From NCBI RefSeq assembly GCF_034347425.1, contig NZ_CP133779.1, positions 1,116,001-1,180,000 on the forward strand: 64,000 nt of DNA, read 5' to 3'. Within the stretch, counting starts at the first letter, position 1; the number at the start of each line of letters is the position of its first letter. Shown here one piece after another: positions 8,318 through 16,063 of the stretch. The notes under the pieces were generated by a model. That model was given only the letters and a program-made list of their open reading frames with translations, had not been told where the DNA came from and ran no database searches. Both the position numbers and the translations under genes were made by a program. The stretch is from Undibacterium sp. CCC3.4 (GTDB lineage Bacteria; Pseudomonadota; Gammaproteobacteria; Burkholderiales; Burkholderiaceae_D).

Positions 8318-8694
8318 AACAACTTAATGGATCGTCGCAAGCGACGATGGAAAAGACTCTGGAAGGGGTTGGCATCCCCTCCCATCGCGTCGCTCCTTCG
8401 TCGCTCACCGGCCAAAAGAGGCTGTCGCAAAAGGGTTTTCAGTCTGCATCATTACCCCAGCCGCCCGTAACGTCGTTCCTGCGCGCTTTTGGCAGGAATC
8501 CAGCGGCGTTCGTGGTTAACTGAAAATGCCAGAAGTTGTGGAATTTTCAGTGTAAAAAACGACACTAGGTTCCCGCCAAAAGCACGCGGGAATGACGAGG
8601 TATACGGTGTTTCAGGTGTAAAAAAAGCGTCCATCAGGCTTTTGCGACAGCCTCTGAAGGCCGGGGTTTCAAACCCTAGTCAGATTTTTGATCA
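8318..8694 (+). repeat. dispersed outer repeat, copy B (long form with inner element)
   Basis: Forward copy from AACAACTTAATGG to TGATCA. The outer repeat is interrupted after CACCGGCC by the inner element and resumes at TGAAGGCCGG. It forms the left border of the Rhs island; copy C in inverted orientation forms the right border. Confidence 0.9.
8418..8654 (+). mobile_element. inner MITE-like element in copy B
   Basis: About 237 bp bounded by perfect 16-bp inverted repeats GAGGCTGTCGCAAAAG and CTTTTGCGACAGCCTC. Inside lies a second inverted-repeat pair (CGTCATTCCTGCG-type left, CGCGGGAATGACG right). No transposase is encoded, so it would be non-autonomous. This copy has a single CGGGAATGACGAG unit, whereas copies C, D and E have two. 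Confidence 0.8.
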
Positions 8695-8802
8695 ATGCCA
8701 TCGTTCAATCCAATTGGATCGCTTTCCACAGAGGGACACCGGGGTTTCCTTGACATACTAAAACCTACTCGTCGATGTATTAATTTGTGGCAGTCATACT
8801 AT

Positions 8803-9120
8803 TTAATCGTGAAAACCCATCTTGGGCGAGCTTAGATTTCCACCAAAGTAAGTATCAACTGTTTCGCCATCCAATATTAAACTTACCATCCACGAACAAT
8901 CATCCTCTCTCCCAGGTACCGTTGAGTCTAAAAACTCAGCAATATTCCTTAATGCCAACATTTTTTTTGCATCCATAGTCTCAACACTAATTCGCAGATA
9001 AATGAAACTCCAATCATCTTGAATTTCGTACCAAATTGATTCTCGTTTGAATTCAGCTTGTGTTTGAATCAAAAGGAAAATTTTGTCTATTAAATTCGCT
9101 GTAATAATTTCATGAATCAT
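8803..9120 (-). CDS. small acidic protein, possible Rhs-associated immunity protein
   Basis: 105 residues, AT-rich, not recognised. It is acidic and has no signal peptide or membrane segment, and contains DDWSFIYLRISVE and CSWMVSLILDGETVDTYF. It lies 35 bases after the stop of a gene that looks like an Rhs C-terminal tip, on the same strand. That order and spacing, low GC and soluble acidic character are typical of immunity genes next to polymorphic-toxin tips. Function is therefore inferred from position only. Confidence 0.5.
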   Translation of the reverse strand: MIHEIITANLIDKIFLLIQTQAEFKRESIWYEIQDDWSFIYLRISVETMDAKKMLALRNIAEFLDSTVPGREDDCSWMVSLILDGETVDTYFGGNLSSPKMGFHD

Positions 9121-9155
9121 TTCAATATCGCCAATTAGTTTTCGCCCAAAATACC

Positions 9156-9509
9156 TTAACGTCGATTTGTTCTTTCACATTCCTCTAGTTCTTTTACTGC
9201 ACGATCAAGCCCCTTTTTTATGTCAGCAATTCTTGAGACATGGCCTACGTAAGTTCCTTTACCCGCAATATCTGCCCCAGGGTTGACATCATAAGCTCGG
9301 TTATACAAATCCCATTGATCTTCAGCTAAATCGCCAACTTTTCTATCATATTGTCGTCCCAAATCACGAACTTTATCCCTAAGGTATTTACATGGGTCAG
9401 GCTTAGGAAGCGTCGGCGCACAAGAACTATTTCCGCTAGCGTTTGATGGGCTATCAGTAGTAGGACTTGAGTTCCCTAGTGTGCTTGGCCATGTCGGATC
9501 GGGATCCAT
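9156..9509 (-). CDS. orphan Rhs-type C-terminal tip fragment (candidate toxin)
   Basis: 117 residues: a low-complexity Ser/Pro/Asn N-terminus (MDPDPTWPSTLGNSSPTTDS) followed by a charged helical region, CKYLRDKVRDLGRQYDRKVG, then YNRAYDVNPGADIAGKGTYV and a final ELEEC. Short CxxL...helical...EC tails of this kind are common at the ends of Rhs/YD proteins. No core domain precedes it in frame (an in-frame stop lies just upstream), so it is an orphan or displaced tip rather than a complete gene. It may not be expressed. Confidence 0.45.
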   Translation of the reverse strand: MDPDPTWPSTLGNSSPTTDSPSNASGNSSCAPTLPKPDPCKYLRDKVRDLGRQYDRKVGDLAEDQWDLYNRAYDVNPGADIAGKGTYVGHVSRIADIKKGLDRAVKELEECERTNRR

Positions 9510-9861
9510 CGGTAAGCGTGCAGCCGCCCCACATTGCCACGTCCGTCAGGCTTATTGAGACTGTGGAAATGGTAGCAGAGAGTCGATCTGACTGTTGGGG
9601 CAGGCAGGGAGTTTTTCTAGTGTATTGGTCAGCCAGGCGAGCGGTTCCCCTAATGCCGATAACGATTTCAAGAGATTATACAAGTCCACCTATCCCCAGA
9701 ATTTCGTTCAGGCTCGTTTTTTTGTTTGTGCGCGGCATATTTTCGAATTTGTCCTATTTACTTTTCTACGAATGGAAATAAAATTAATTTTATGGAATTA
9801 ATTTTATTTTTAAGGCGCTATAAAATGCAAGGTTGAGAGGACTTATTTAGGGGGATGTGTA
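9510..9861. other. 352-base intergenic stretch, decayed sequence
   Basis: Very AT-rich at its right end (AATTAATTTTATGGAATTAATTT is present as a palindrome-like stretch around 9780-9805). Small open frames on both strands show no recognisable family. A strong purine-rich ribosome site, AGGGGG, stands at its right edge before the ATG at 9862. Confidence 0.4.
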
Positions 9862-10083
9862 ATGAAAAAACGTATTTTCCTTTTTGGTGAAACGAAATTT
9901 GCGCCATGGCTTTTTGTATCAATAATGACTGCAGTGATAACGACGGTCAACGCACAAGAAGTGATTCCTGATTTTTATCATGATCCAGGTATATCTCCTA
10001 ATCGAAGTTATGTGAATCAAAATTTTAATGAGCAAATCGATCCCTTTAGTGGATCCACATATCCGGACAACAGTTTAAACTAG
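9862..10083 (+). pseudogene. 5' fragment of an Rhs/YD-repeat gene, truncated by an IS3 element
   Basis: Encodes a signal peptide (FAPWLFVSIMTAVITTVNAQ) followed by SYVNQNFNEQIDPFSGS. The E.IDPFSG motif is the usual beginning of exported Rhs-family shells. The reading frame stops exactly where the IS begins. The rest of this gene is not found directly beyond the IS, so sequence was lost or rearranged. A good ribosome site (AGGGGGATGTGTA) precedes the ATG. Confidence 0.7.
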
Positions 10084-10111
10084 TGTCTGTCGAAAAGAGA
10101 CGAGGCAGACC

Positions 10112-10405
10112 ATGAGTGAAAATAAGAGAAAAATATTTAGCGGCGCACAAAAAGCCAAGGTAGCAGTTGAGGCAATCAAAGGCGAAAAGACGATCAATCA
10201 GATCGCCCAAGAGTTCGGGGTGCATCCGACGCAGGTTAGCCAGTGGAAGAAAGAATTACTGGAAAATGCAGGCAGTCTGTTTGAAGGTAAGCGCGGTCCG
10301 AAACCGGCCAGCACACAGAACGACCCAGACCGTCTCTATGCCAAAATTGGGCAACTGAATATGGAACTCGATTGGCTTAAAAAAAAGTCAGGGATCAGCC
10401 TGTAA
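10112..10405 (+). CDS. IS3-family transposase OrfA
   Basis: 97 residues. Helix-turn-helix region AKVAVEAIKGEKTINQIAQE (starting near residue 12) and FGVHPTQVSQWKKELL, then a leucine-rich tail. It ends shortly after an A8G run (AAAAAAAAG at 10379-10387) encoding KKK, a typical -1 frameshift site, so OrfAB is probably made by programmed frameshifting into the downstream frame. Confidence 0.88.
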   Translation: MSENKRKIFSGAQKAKVAVEAIKGEKTINQIAQEFGVHPTQVSQWKKELLENAGSLFEGKRGPKPASTQNDPDRLYAKIGQLNMELDWLKKKSGISL

Positions 10406-10413
10406 CGGAACGA

Positions 10414-11325
10414 TTGCAGTGGGTAGAGCCGCTCTCTGCCCTTTCAATCGCCACACAATGCCGTCTCGTTTCAGTCACGCGCTCGGTCGTGTACGACAAG
10501 AAAAAGCGCTTGCAAGAAGAGATCAATCCGTTTGATAGTTTGCTGTTGCAATTGCTTGACGAGGAATACACCAGACATCCATTTTACGGCACGCGACGCA
10601 TGACGCATTACTTGCGAGACTGTGGCCATGCAGTGAACCGCAAGCGCGTACAGAGGCTGATGCAGCAACTGGGATTGGCAGGTATGGCCCCAGGCCCCAA
10701 CACCAGTAAAGCGCATCCGCAGAACAAGATTTACCCGTACTTACTGAGAGGTATCGATGTCACTCGACCAAATATGGTCTGGAGTACAGACATCACATTC
10801 ATCAGGCTGCCGCGGGGTTTTGTGTATCTGGTGGCGATCGTTGACTGGTATAGCCGGAAGGTGCTGTCTTGGCGGTTGTCGAACACGATGGATGCGGGGT
10901 TTTGCGTGGACTGCTTGGAAGAAGCCATAAAATGGTATGGAACGCCGGAGATTTTTAATACCGATCAGGGTGCGCAGTTTACCAGCCAGGCCTTTACTGG
11001 GCTGCTGCTTAGAAACGGCATCAAAATCAGTATGGACGGTCGCGGTCGGGCGTTGGATAATATTTTTGTTGAGCGTCTATGGCGCAGTGTGAAATATGAA
11101 GAAGTGTATTTGAAAAAGCATGAAAGTATGCCGGAGTTGGTGATCGGCTTGGCGAACTATTTTATGTTCTACAACGCTGAACGTAAACATCAATCATTGG
11201 GTTATCAAACGCCGGAAACCGTGTATCGATCAGGCGTGGGCGGCGGTGCCAAGATCGTAAACAAATTTGGTACTGAACTGCCTGATTCAAAAATGATAGA
11301 AAAGAAAAGCACGGTAGTGATGTAG
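10414..11325 (+). CDS. IS3-family transposase OrfB (DDE integrase core)
   Basis: 303 residues. HTH_21-like region (YTRHPFYGTRRMTHYL) followed by an rve core with all three catalytic residues: Asp in VWSTDITFI, Asp in FNTDQGAQF and Glu in DNIFVERLWR. The C-terminal YFMFYNAERKHQSLGYQTPE is the family signature. Expected as the C-terminal half of a frameshifted OrfAB fusion. Appears intact, hence possibly still active. Confidence 0.9.
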   Translation: MQWVEPLSALSIATQCRLVSVTRSVVYDKKKRLQEEINPFDSLLLQLLDEEYTRHPFYGTRRMTHYLRDCGHAVNRKRVQRLMQQLGLAGMAPGPNTSKAHPQNKIYPYLLRGIDVTRPNMVWSTDITFIRLPRGFVYLVAIVDWYSRKVLSWRLSNTMDAGFCVDCLEEAIKWYGTPEIFNTDQGAQFTSQAFTGLLLRNGIKISMDGRGRALDNIFVERLWRSVKYEEVYLKKHESMPELVIGLANYFMFYNAERKHQSLGYQTPETVYRSGVGGGAKIVNKFGTELPDSKMIEKKSTVVM

Positions 11326-11444
11326 TGCGAATAACGGGGCAGCGCCGCGCAGCTGTGGCAGAAACAGGCACTATCTTAAACTCTTTGAATAATTGTCTGG
11401 ACTTAGGGGGCCACTTTATTGACCAAATATTTGGGAGAATAAGT

Positions 11445-11966
11445 ATGTTACGGATGAATAAAAAAATGTCTGATTTAATTAACGACATGAGTTGTAAAAC
11501 CAAATCATTGCCAGCTGACTTGTCCAACTATATTTCTATGGGTTTTTGTAAGCGAAATGGATGTCAACTCTTAGCTGCTCTATCAAGCAAAGATGTAAAC
11601 GTTGATTTGGAAACTTTTCCTGATAAAACTGGCTATGAATGTTTCTTTAATTCTGTACACATTGACGATTATGTTGAAAGTAATTATTTGGATAATGCCT
11701 TTTTGTTTATCGATGAGTTGTTTAAGGCTTGGAGACAACATAATAAAAATGAATTGGTGAATGCAATTGTCTCAAAAGATGAGTTTGGTGTGGTCGTCAA
11801 ATTTCATTTGGAACGTATCGGTGAAAGCTGGGTTAGTGATAACTTAGAAAAATACGAAGAAGCAATTTTAATAGCGAATTCAACTGTTGACCTCCCCTCG
11901 ATAATTAGTTCACCTGGTGGCACCCAAATTTCACCTACTATAGTTGAAATTATGAGGCCGGAGTAA
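11445..11966 (+). CDS. uncharacterised soluble protein, candidate orphan immunity protein
   Basis: About 173 residues from ATG 11445, which has GGGAGAATAAGT before it; the longer reading from 11325 includes IS sequence and is rejected. AT-rich. Contains SNYISMGFCKRNGCQLLAAL, LDNAFLFIDELFKAWRQHNK and FHLERIGESWVS. No signal peptide or membrane span. Not recognised. It is followed after 2 bases by the start of a DUF6572-like gene. Both small genes sit among Rhs debris, consistent with immunity genes, but this is inferred from context. Confidence 0.5.
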   Translation: MLRMNKKMSDLINDMSCKTKSLPADLSNYISMGFCKRNGCQLLAALSSKDVNVDLETFPDKTGYECFFNSVHIDDYVESNYLDNAFLFIDELFKAWRQHNKNELVNAIVSKDEFGVVVKFHLERIGESWVSDNLEKYEEAILIANSTVDLPSIISSPGGTQISPTIVEIMRPE

Positions 11967-11968
11967 AT

Positions 11969-12085
11969 GTGACTATTGAGCAAAAAGGTGTCGTAGATCT
12001 GATCGCAATTTCAGCGGAAGGTGCAGTTGCATATTTAATTATTTCTGATCACCTTATGTGGGGTGTTCCCTCTGTGTCAGGATAG
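11969..12085 (+). pseudogene. N-terminal fragment of a DUF6572-like protein, truncated by IS
   Basis: A GTG start with GGAG six bases upstream opens VTIEQKGVVDLIAISAEG, followed by YLIISDHLMW. This matches my memory of the DUF6572 N-terminus (IEQ..VVDFI ... L.ISDHLDW). The frame runs into the second IS at 12075 and stops at 12083-12085, so about two thirds of the protein is missing. It was too short to be noticed by length alone. Confidence 0.6.
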
Positions 12086-12140
12086 TTGGTAAGTTGCCGA
12101 TTTCGGCATTTTCCAACTATTACGGCGGCAGGATTGATAC

Positions 12141-12638
12141 ATGTCTCGCATACCAAACGAACGCAAGCAGGCTATTTTGATTAAAATGTTGGCCCCGGAT
12201 GCCCCTTCCATTGTCAGCATGTCGAAGCAGGAAGGCATTTCTGAAGCCACACTTTATAACTGGCGTACAAAACTACGTCAGCAAGGACGCCCTGTGCCAA
12301 CAACTGACCGCAACAATGAGCAATGGACTGCCCAAGCCAAGTTCGCCATCATTGTAGAAACCGCCGCACTCAATGAAGCCGATCTGGCACTATATTGTCG
12401 TGGCAAAGGACTTTATCCAGCACAAGTCAAGACCTGGCGAGAACTGGCCGTGGCTGCGCAAAATGGACAGCCAGTAGCCCAAGCTGAACAACAAAAAACG
12501 ACGCAGTCCTATCAGAAAAAAATCAAAGAATTACAACGCGAAGTAGACCGTAAAAATAAGGCGCTGGCAGAAGCAGCAGCGTTATTGGTGCTGCAAAAAA
12601 AGCTGCGCGCCCTGTGGGACGAGGGCGAGGACGAATGA
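12141..12638 (+). CDS. IS3-family transposase OrfA (long form)
   Basis: 165 residues. N-terminal helix-turn-helix (SMSKQEGISEATLYNWRTK), a second HTH-like part (ALYCRGKGLYPAQVKTWREL) and a C-terminal coiled coil rich in Lys/Glu/Leu. It belongs to the IS3 subgroup with long OrfA. Its stop overlaps the ATG of OrfB (ATGA at 12635-12638). Confidence 0.85.
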   Translation: MSRIPNERKQAILIKMLAPDAPSIVSMSKQEGISEATLYNWRTKLRQQGRPVPTTDRNNEQWTAQAKFAIIVETAALNEADLALYCRGKGLYPAQVKTWRELAVAAQNGQPVAQAEQQKTTQSYQKKIKELQREVDRKNKALAEAAALLVLQKKLRALWDEGEDE

Positions 12639-13702
12639 CTGCATTGAGCGAGCGGCAGGAATTGATCGTGCCGATTCGGGTCGCGTGCGACGAAGGGGCG
12701 CGCTTGTTTAAAGCGTGCGAGGTCGCAGAAATTTCGCTCAATGATTGGTATCGCTGGCAGAAGAATGGGGCTGTGGTTGATGATGCGCGCCCTTTGGCGG
12801 AGCGTCCTGTACCGGCCAACAAGCTTAGCCAAGATGAGCAGGAGGAAATTCTGCATGTCTGTAACAGCGCGCGTTTCGGCAGCTTGCCGCCTACGCAAAT
12901 CGTCCCTATCCTCGCAGACGAGCGACGTTACCTGGCCTCAGAATCGACCATGTATCGGATTCTGAAAGCGCACTCGCTGCTGTATCGGCGAGGCCGTGCA
13001 GCGGCACCACGTAAGGTGAATAAACCAACGACGCATCATGCTACCGCACCAAATCAGGTATGGTCATGGAACATTACTTTTTTACCGACAAAAACAAAAG
13101 GCCTGTTTTACAAACTGTATTTAATCGAGGATATATTCAGTCGTTACCCGGTCGGATGGGAAGTTCACGGCGAAGAAAGCGGTGAACTGGCGGCAGAATT
13201 ATTGCAAAAAACGGTGATGGGACAAGGCTGTATGACTACGCCATTGGTGCTGCATTCGGATAATGGCGCACCGATGAAAAGCTATACATTGAAAGCCAAA
13301 ATGGAAGAACTGAAGGTGAGTCCATCGCATAGCCGACCACGAGTCAGTAACGACAACCCGTTCTCAGAATCCTTATTCCGCACGATGAAATACTGGCCGC
13401 AATGGCCGCAGGCCGGATTTGCCAGTATTGAAGAAGCACGGCGTTGGGTGCAGCGTTTTATTCAGTGGTACAGCCACGAGCATCGGCATAGTGGCATTCA
13501 GTTCGTGACGCCAGCAGAACGCCATCAGGGACGTGATCAAGTGATTCTGGCACAGCGCAAGGCGGCCTATGAAATCGCCCGTGCAAAGCGACCGGAACGC
13601 TGGCGAGGTGATACGCGAAACTGGACTTGGGTTGATCAGGTCAGTCTCAATCCTGATCGTGAGGAAGTCCAAAAAATGAATAAGGAACTGGCAGCGGCTT
13701 AA
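12635..13702 (+). CDS. IS3-family transposase OrfB with altered catalytic residue
   Basis: About 355 residues from the ATG overlapping the orfA stop. An rve integrase core is clear: VWSWNITFLP, LVLHSDNGAPM, NPFSESLFRTMKY, and the tail YSHEHRHSGIQFVTP. The first motif normally reads WSWDIT; here codon 13070-13072 is AAC, giving Asn in place of the first catalytic Asp. The second Asp and the Glu remain. This copy is therefore probably unable to transpose by itself. Confidence 0.85.
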   Translation: MTALSERQELIVPIRVACDEGARLFKACEVAEISLNDWYRWQKNGAVVDDARPLAERPVPANKLSQDEQEEILHVCNSARFGSLPPTQIVPILADERRYLASESTMYRILKAHSLLYRRGRAAAPRKVNKPTTHHATAPNQVWSWNITFLPTKTKGLFYKLYLIEDIFSRYPVGWEVHGEESGELAAELLQKTVMGQGCMTTPLVLHSDNGAPMKSYTLKAKMEELKVSPSHSRPRVSNDNPFSESLFRTMKYWPQWPQAGFASIEEARRWVQRFIQWYSHEHRHSGIQFVTPAERHQGRDQVILAQRKAAYEIARAKRPERWRGDTRNWTWVDQVSLNPDREEVQKMNKELAAA

Positions 13703-13729
13703 CCTCAAATCTTACCAACTATCTTGACA

Positions 13730-14122
13730 GATACCGCTCTCTCCAAACGGCGTTGTATCCCATCTCCAGACCACATTGCCTGTACTGTCCGTGATCACCG
13801 TTGGCGTATTAATCTAGTCCGTCTGAATATTATCGATCTTTGCTGTGCCGCTGGCTACTGTGACGGTGATGGGGATGCTGGTTGTGCTGGCACCTAAGTT
13901 ATCTGTCGCTTTGGCTGTAACGCTGTAGGTACCTGCCGCTACATTTGACCATGGAGTGCTGTAGGGTGCCTGAGCAATGCTGGTAATGAGGTTGCTGCCA
14001 TTGTAGAAGTCAACTTTGGCAACGCTGCCATCCGGATCACTGGCGGTTGCATTGAGCAGTATCGTCGCTGGTGCGACAGCATTGGTCGGACTGGCCGTGA
14101 GGCTCACCACTGTACCCTCGTT
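13730..14122 (-). pseudogene. displaced Rhs cassette: Ig-like domain plus start of Rhs core, cut by IS
   Basis: Encodes an Ig-like repeat (SLTASPTNAVAPATILLNAT ... WSNVAAGTYSVTAKATDNLG) then GTAKIDNIQTD, a TAG stop at 13814-13816 where the sister cassette has Gln, and beyond it INTPTVITDSTGNVVWRWDT and PFGES before the IS right end. The Rhs core signature, tip and any immunity gene are gone. It is a second, older copy of the cassette at 14465-15418. Confidence 0.75.
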
Positions 14123-14460
14123 GATTTCCACTTGCGCCATAACCACGGCAATAATACAAACCATTGAAAGTAGCCGATAGCTATGACAGCAATTGATTGC
14201 AATATATAAGCGACGAACCCATGAATGAGGTTATTCTCTCCGACTACAAAGTGCCCTAATGCAATCGCCACATAAGTGCCAGTAGGAAAACCACTCAACA
14301 TCAAAACGAGCATGTCAGCCATTCCGCGCTCTCCAACGTGGACGGTTCTTACTAGTCCAACACACTCGGGAAAGAATGTGCACAATCCGTCGGCAAACCA
14401 CCATGCACACCACGCCAACCATAAAAAGATTAGTGTTCTTTTTGTGAAGAATCGACGCAT
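14104..14460 (-). CDS. small membrane protein, candidate immunity protein
   Basis: About 119 residues from ATG 14460, which has GGAAG before it. Three hydrophobic spans: LIFLWLAWCAWWFADG, MLVLMLSGFPTGTYVAIALG and FVAYILQSIAVIAIGYFQWF. It starts 4 bases after the stop of a cysteine-rich Rhs tip. Membrane immunity proteins commonly guard against membrane-acting or peptidoglycan-directed toxins. The family is not recognised; the role is inferred from position. Confidence 0.5.
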   Translation of the reverse strand: MRRFFTKRTLIFLWLAWCAWWFADGLCTFFPECVGLVRTVHVGERGMADMLVLMLSGFPTGTYVAIALGHFVVGENNLIHGFVAYILQSIAVIAIGYFQWFVLLPWLWRKWKSTRVQW

Positions 14461-14464
14461 ATAA

Positions 14465-15418
14465 CTACTTCCGACACTTAGCAGCACATTGATCTAAAAC
14501 GGAACTCGCATACACTTGACATTGCTGAGCACCGGCTTTGGGAAACATCCAAGGACGCCCAGCTCCGACATCATAATCAGGGGCCGGGCTAGCCATGTGA
14601 TCATTCACACATTTTTCAAAACATTGATCTGGACCTCTTTTTTCCTCACATTGATCGGGTTCAACTGATTTCTCTTTTTCAATTTTCCCCTTCCCACCAA
14701 ACATTCCAGAGATACCATCCTTAGGGCAAAGTCCTCCACACTGAGTATTTCCATTTGCATCAATTGTGCACAGAAATTGGTGAAAGAGTGGCTCAACTGA
14801 AATTCCATACAAGCCATCAAGTGGTCGGCGGCACAAAAATGTATCCAATCCCGAAGGATCCGTCCCCGAAATCGGATTGCCCTCGACATAGCCGTAAGTA
14901 TTAATCCCCCCACTAAGCCCAATCGGATCACTTTCAATATACCGCCCCGTAGCCGGATCATAATCCCTAAAATAGTTATAGTGTAGCCCCGTCTCCTGAT
15001 CATATGACCAAGAAATCTCAGGTTAAACGTAAAGTCGTTCGATGTTCCCGTATGACTCGGATTTTGATCCGGTAAACTCTCTCCAAACGGTGTGCTATCC
15101 CATCTCCATACGACATTTCCTGTGCTGTCCGTGATTACCCGCGGCGTGTTGATTTGATCCGTCTGGATATCATAAATCTTTGCTGTACCACTTGCTACCA
15201 CGACGGTGATTGGGGTACTGGTTGTGCTTGCCCCCAAGTTGTCTGTCGCTTTGGCTGTGACGCTGTAAGTACCTGCTGCCACATTTGACCATGTGATCTG
15301 CAGGTGTTGCTGTTCGGCGCAGTAGGACTGCTTGTGGTGTCCACTAAAGTACTGCCCTGATACAGGTCGACTTTGGTGATGCTATTGCCTGCTCCGGTCG
15401 CACTGGCGTTTAATTCAC
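14465..15418 (-). pseudogene. displaced Rhs cassette: Ig-like domain, core and cysteine-rich tip, frameshifted
   Basis: Reading right to left: part of an Ig-like domain (ITKVDLYQGSTLVDTTSS), a one-base frameshift near 15295, WSNVAAGTYSVTAKATDNLG, then QINTPRVITDSTGNVVWRWD and PFGES, then a second frameshift near 15005 where about four bases are missing relative to the usual GQYYDQETG. Frame is regained for [37 protein letters not shown] and the tip [14 protein letters not shown].... The tip has about ten Cys residues and ends CAAKCRK. It is not a functional fusion. Confidence 0.75.
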
Positions 15419-15562
15419 GTAATGTATCTTTGCTTAAAGTGTGTCGTCCTCGGTCGAGAAAGCGGGTTACCGGAGGAATTAACTTTTTCTTTTTAAAAGA
15501 AGAAGTGATCGTGCGTTTAAAAATAAAGCGATGACGACGGCTACAATTTACAGCTCACTTTG

Positions 15563-16063
15563 TTATGACTGGCCGAAGCTACTGGTTCTTAAAAAATTTA
15601 TGCCTCTATCGATCTCGTCTGGACAATATTCTTTCCAATATTGATGATTTGAACACCACTCTAAAAAGTGAATTAAACAGTTAATCTGATTTTTATTTAA
15701 AAGTGATAGACGTTGCCATGTTTCTGCCTGAAATTCCAATGAAGGTGCCAAGCTGTAGATTAGAAATTCTGTCTCCATTCGGTTATATTCAGCCTCAGCC
15801 GTGAAACAAAATCTTAGGTAGTGAGGCAAAACCCATTCCCATGTTTTGGCCGACAAATGCGACATTTCCTGATGAATAACGCGAATAGCATTCCCTGTGA
15901 TTTCTTTGCCTCTGTACTGCTCAATATCAGCTAGCAAATCATTGCATTCAAAAAAATCCTTCTTATGAAACAAGAGATCAGTATCTAGAGGCATTTCCGT
16001 AAAAGGAAAAGCAGACTCAATTTCATTTAAGAGAATATTAGTAGCTATAATCATTATGGACAT
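15563..16063 (-). CDS. DUF6714-like protein, probable cognate immunity of the Rhs tip
   Basis: 166 residues, acidic, AT-rich, cytosolic. The block LPHYLRFCFTAEAEYNRMET, LIYSLAP and NQINCLIHFLEWC resembles DUF6714 as I remember it (YLP..L..., TEF.IY.L.P, ...Q...V..FL.W). The start overlaps the stop of the Rhs tip frame by ten bases, the usual coupling of a polymorphic-toxin tip and its immunity gene. The family name is from memory and should be checked; the immunity role is a contextual inference. Confidence 0.6.
   Translation of the reverse strand: MSIMIIATNILLNEIESAFPFTEMPLDTDLLFHKKDFFECNDLLADIEQYRGKEITGNAIRVIHQEMSHLSAKTWEWVLPHYLRFCFTAEAEYNRMETEFLIYSLAPSLEFQAETWQRLSLLNKNQINCLIHFLEWCSNHQYWKEYCPDEIDRGINFLRTSSFGQS

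Larger units (their letters stand above)
10084..11370 (+). mobile_element. IS3-family insertion sequence (first copy, intact catalytic triad)
   Basis: About 1.29 kb with two overlapping-type reading frames of the IS3 family. Left end TGTCTGTCGAAAAG and right end (complement) TGCCTGTTTCTGCC share the first bases only approximately, so borders are tentative. No clear target duplication was seen. It truncates an Rhs 5' fragment on its left. Confidence 0.75.
12075..13729 (+). mobile_element. IS3-family insertion sequence (second, different element)
   Basis: 1655 bp with inverted ends TGTCAGGATAGTTGGTAAG (left) and TGTCAAGATAGTTGGTAAG (right, complement): 18 of 19 match. It carries orfA and orfB. 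The left flank is a truncated DUF6572-like gene and the right flank a broken Rhs core. No direct target duplication is seen, which suggests a deletion or recombination after insertion. Confidence 0.88.

Noticed and set aside
7576-8470. Short proteins beginning MDRRKRRWKRLWKG and similar, also seen at 21006, 39583, 45147 and 57147
   Set aside because: They are translations of the dispersed repeat, lie in different frames and strands in different copies, and have no ribosome sites.
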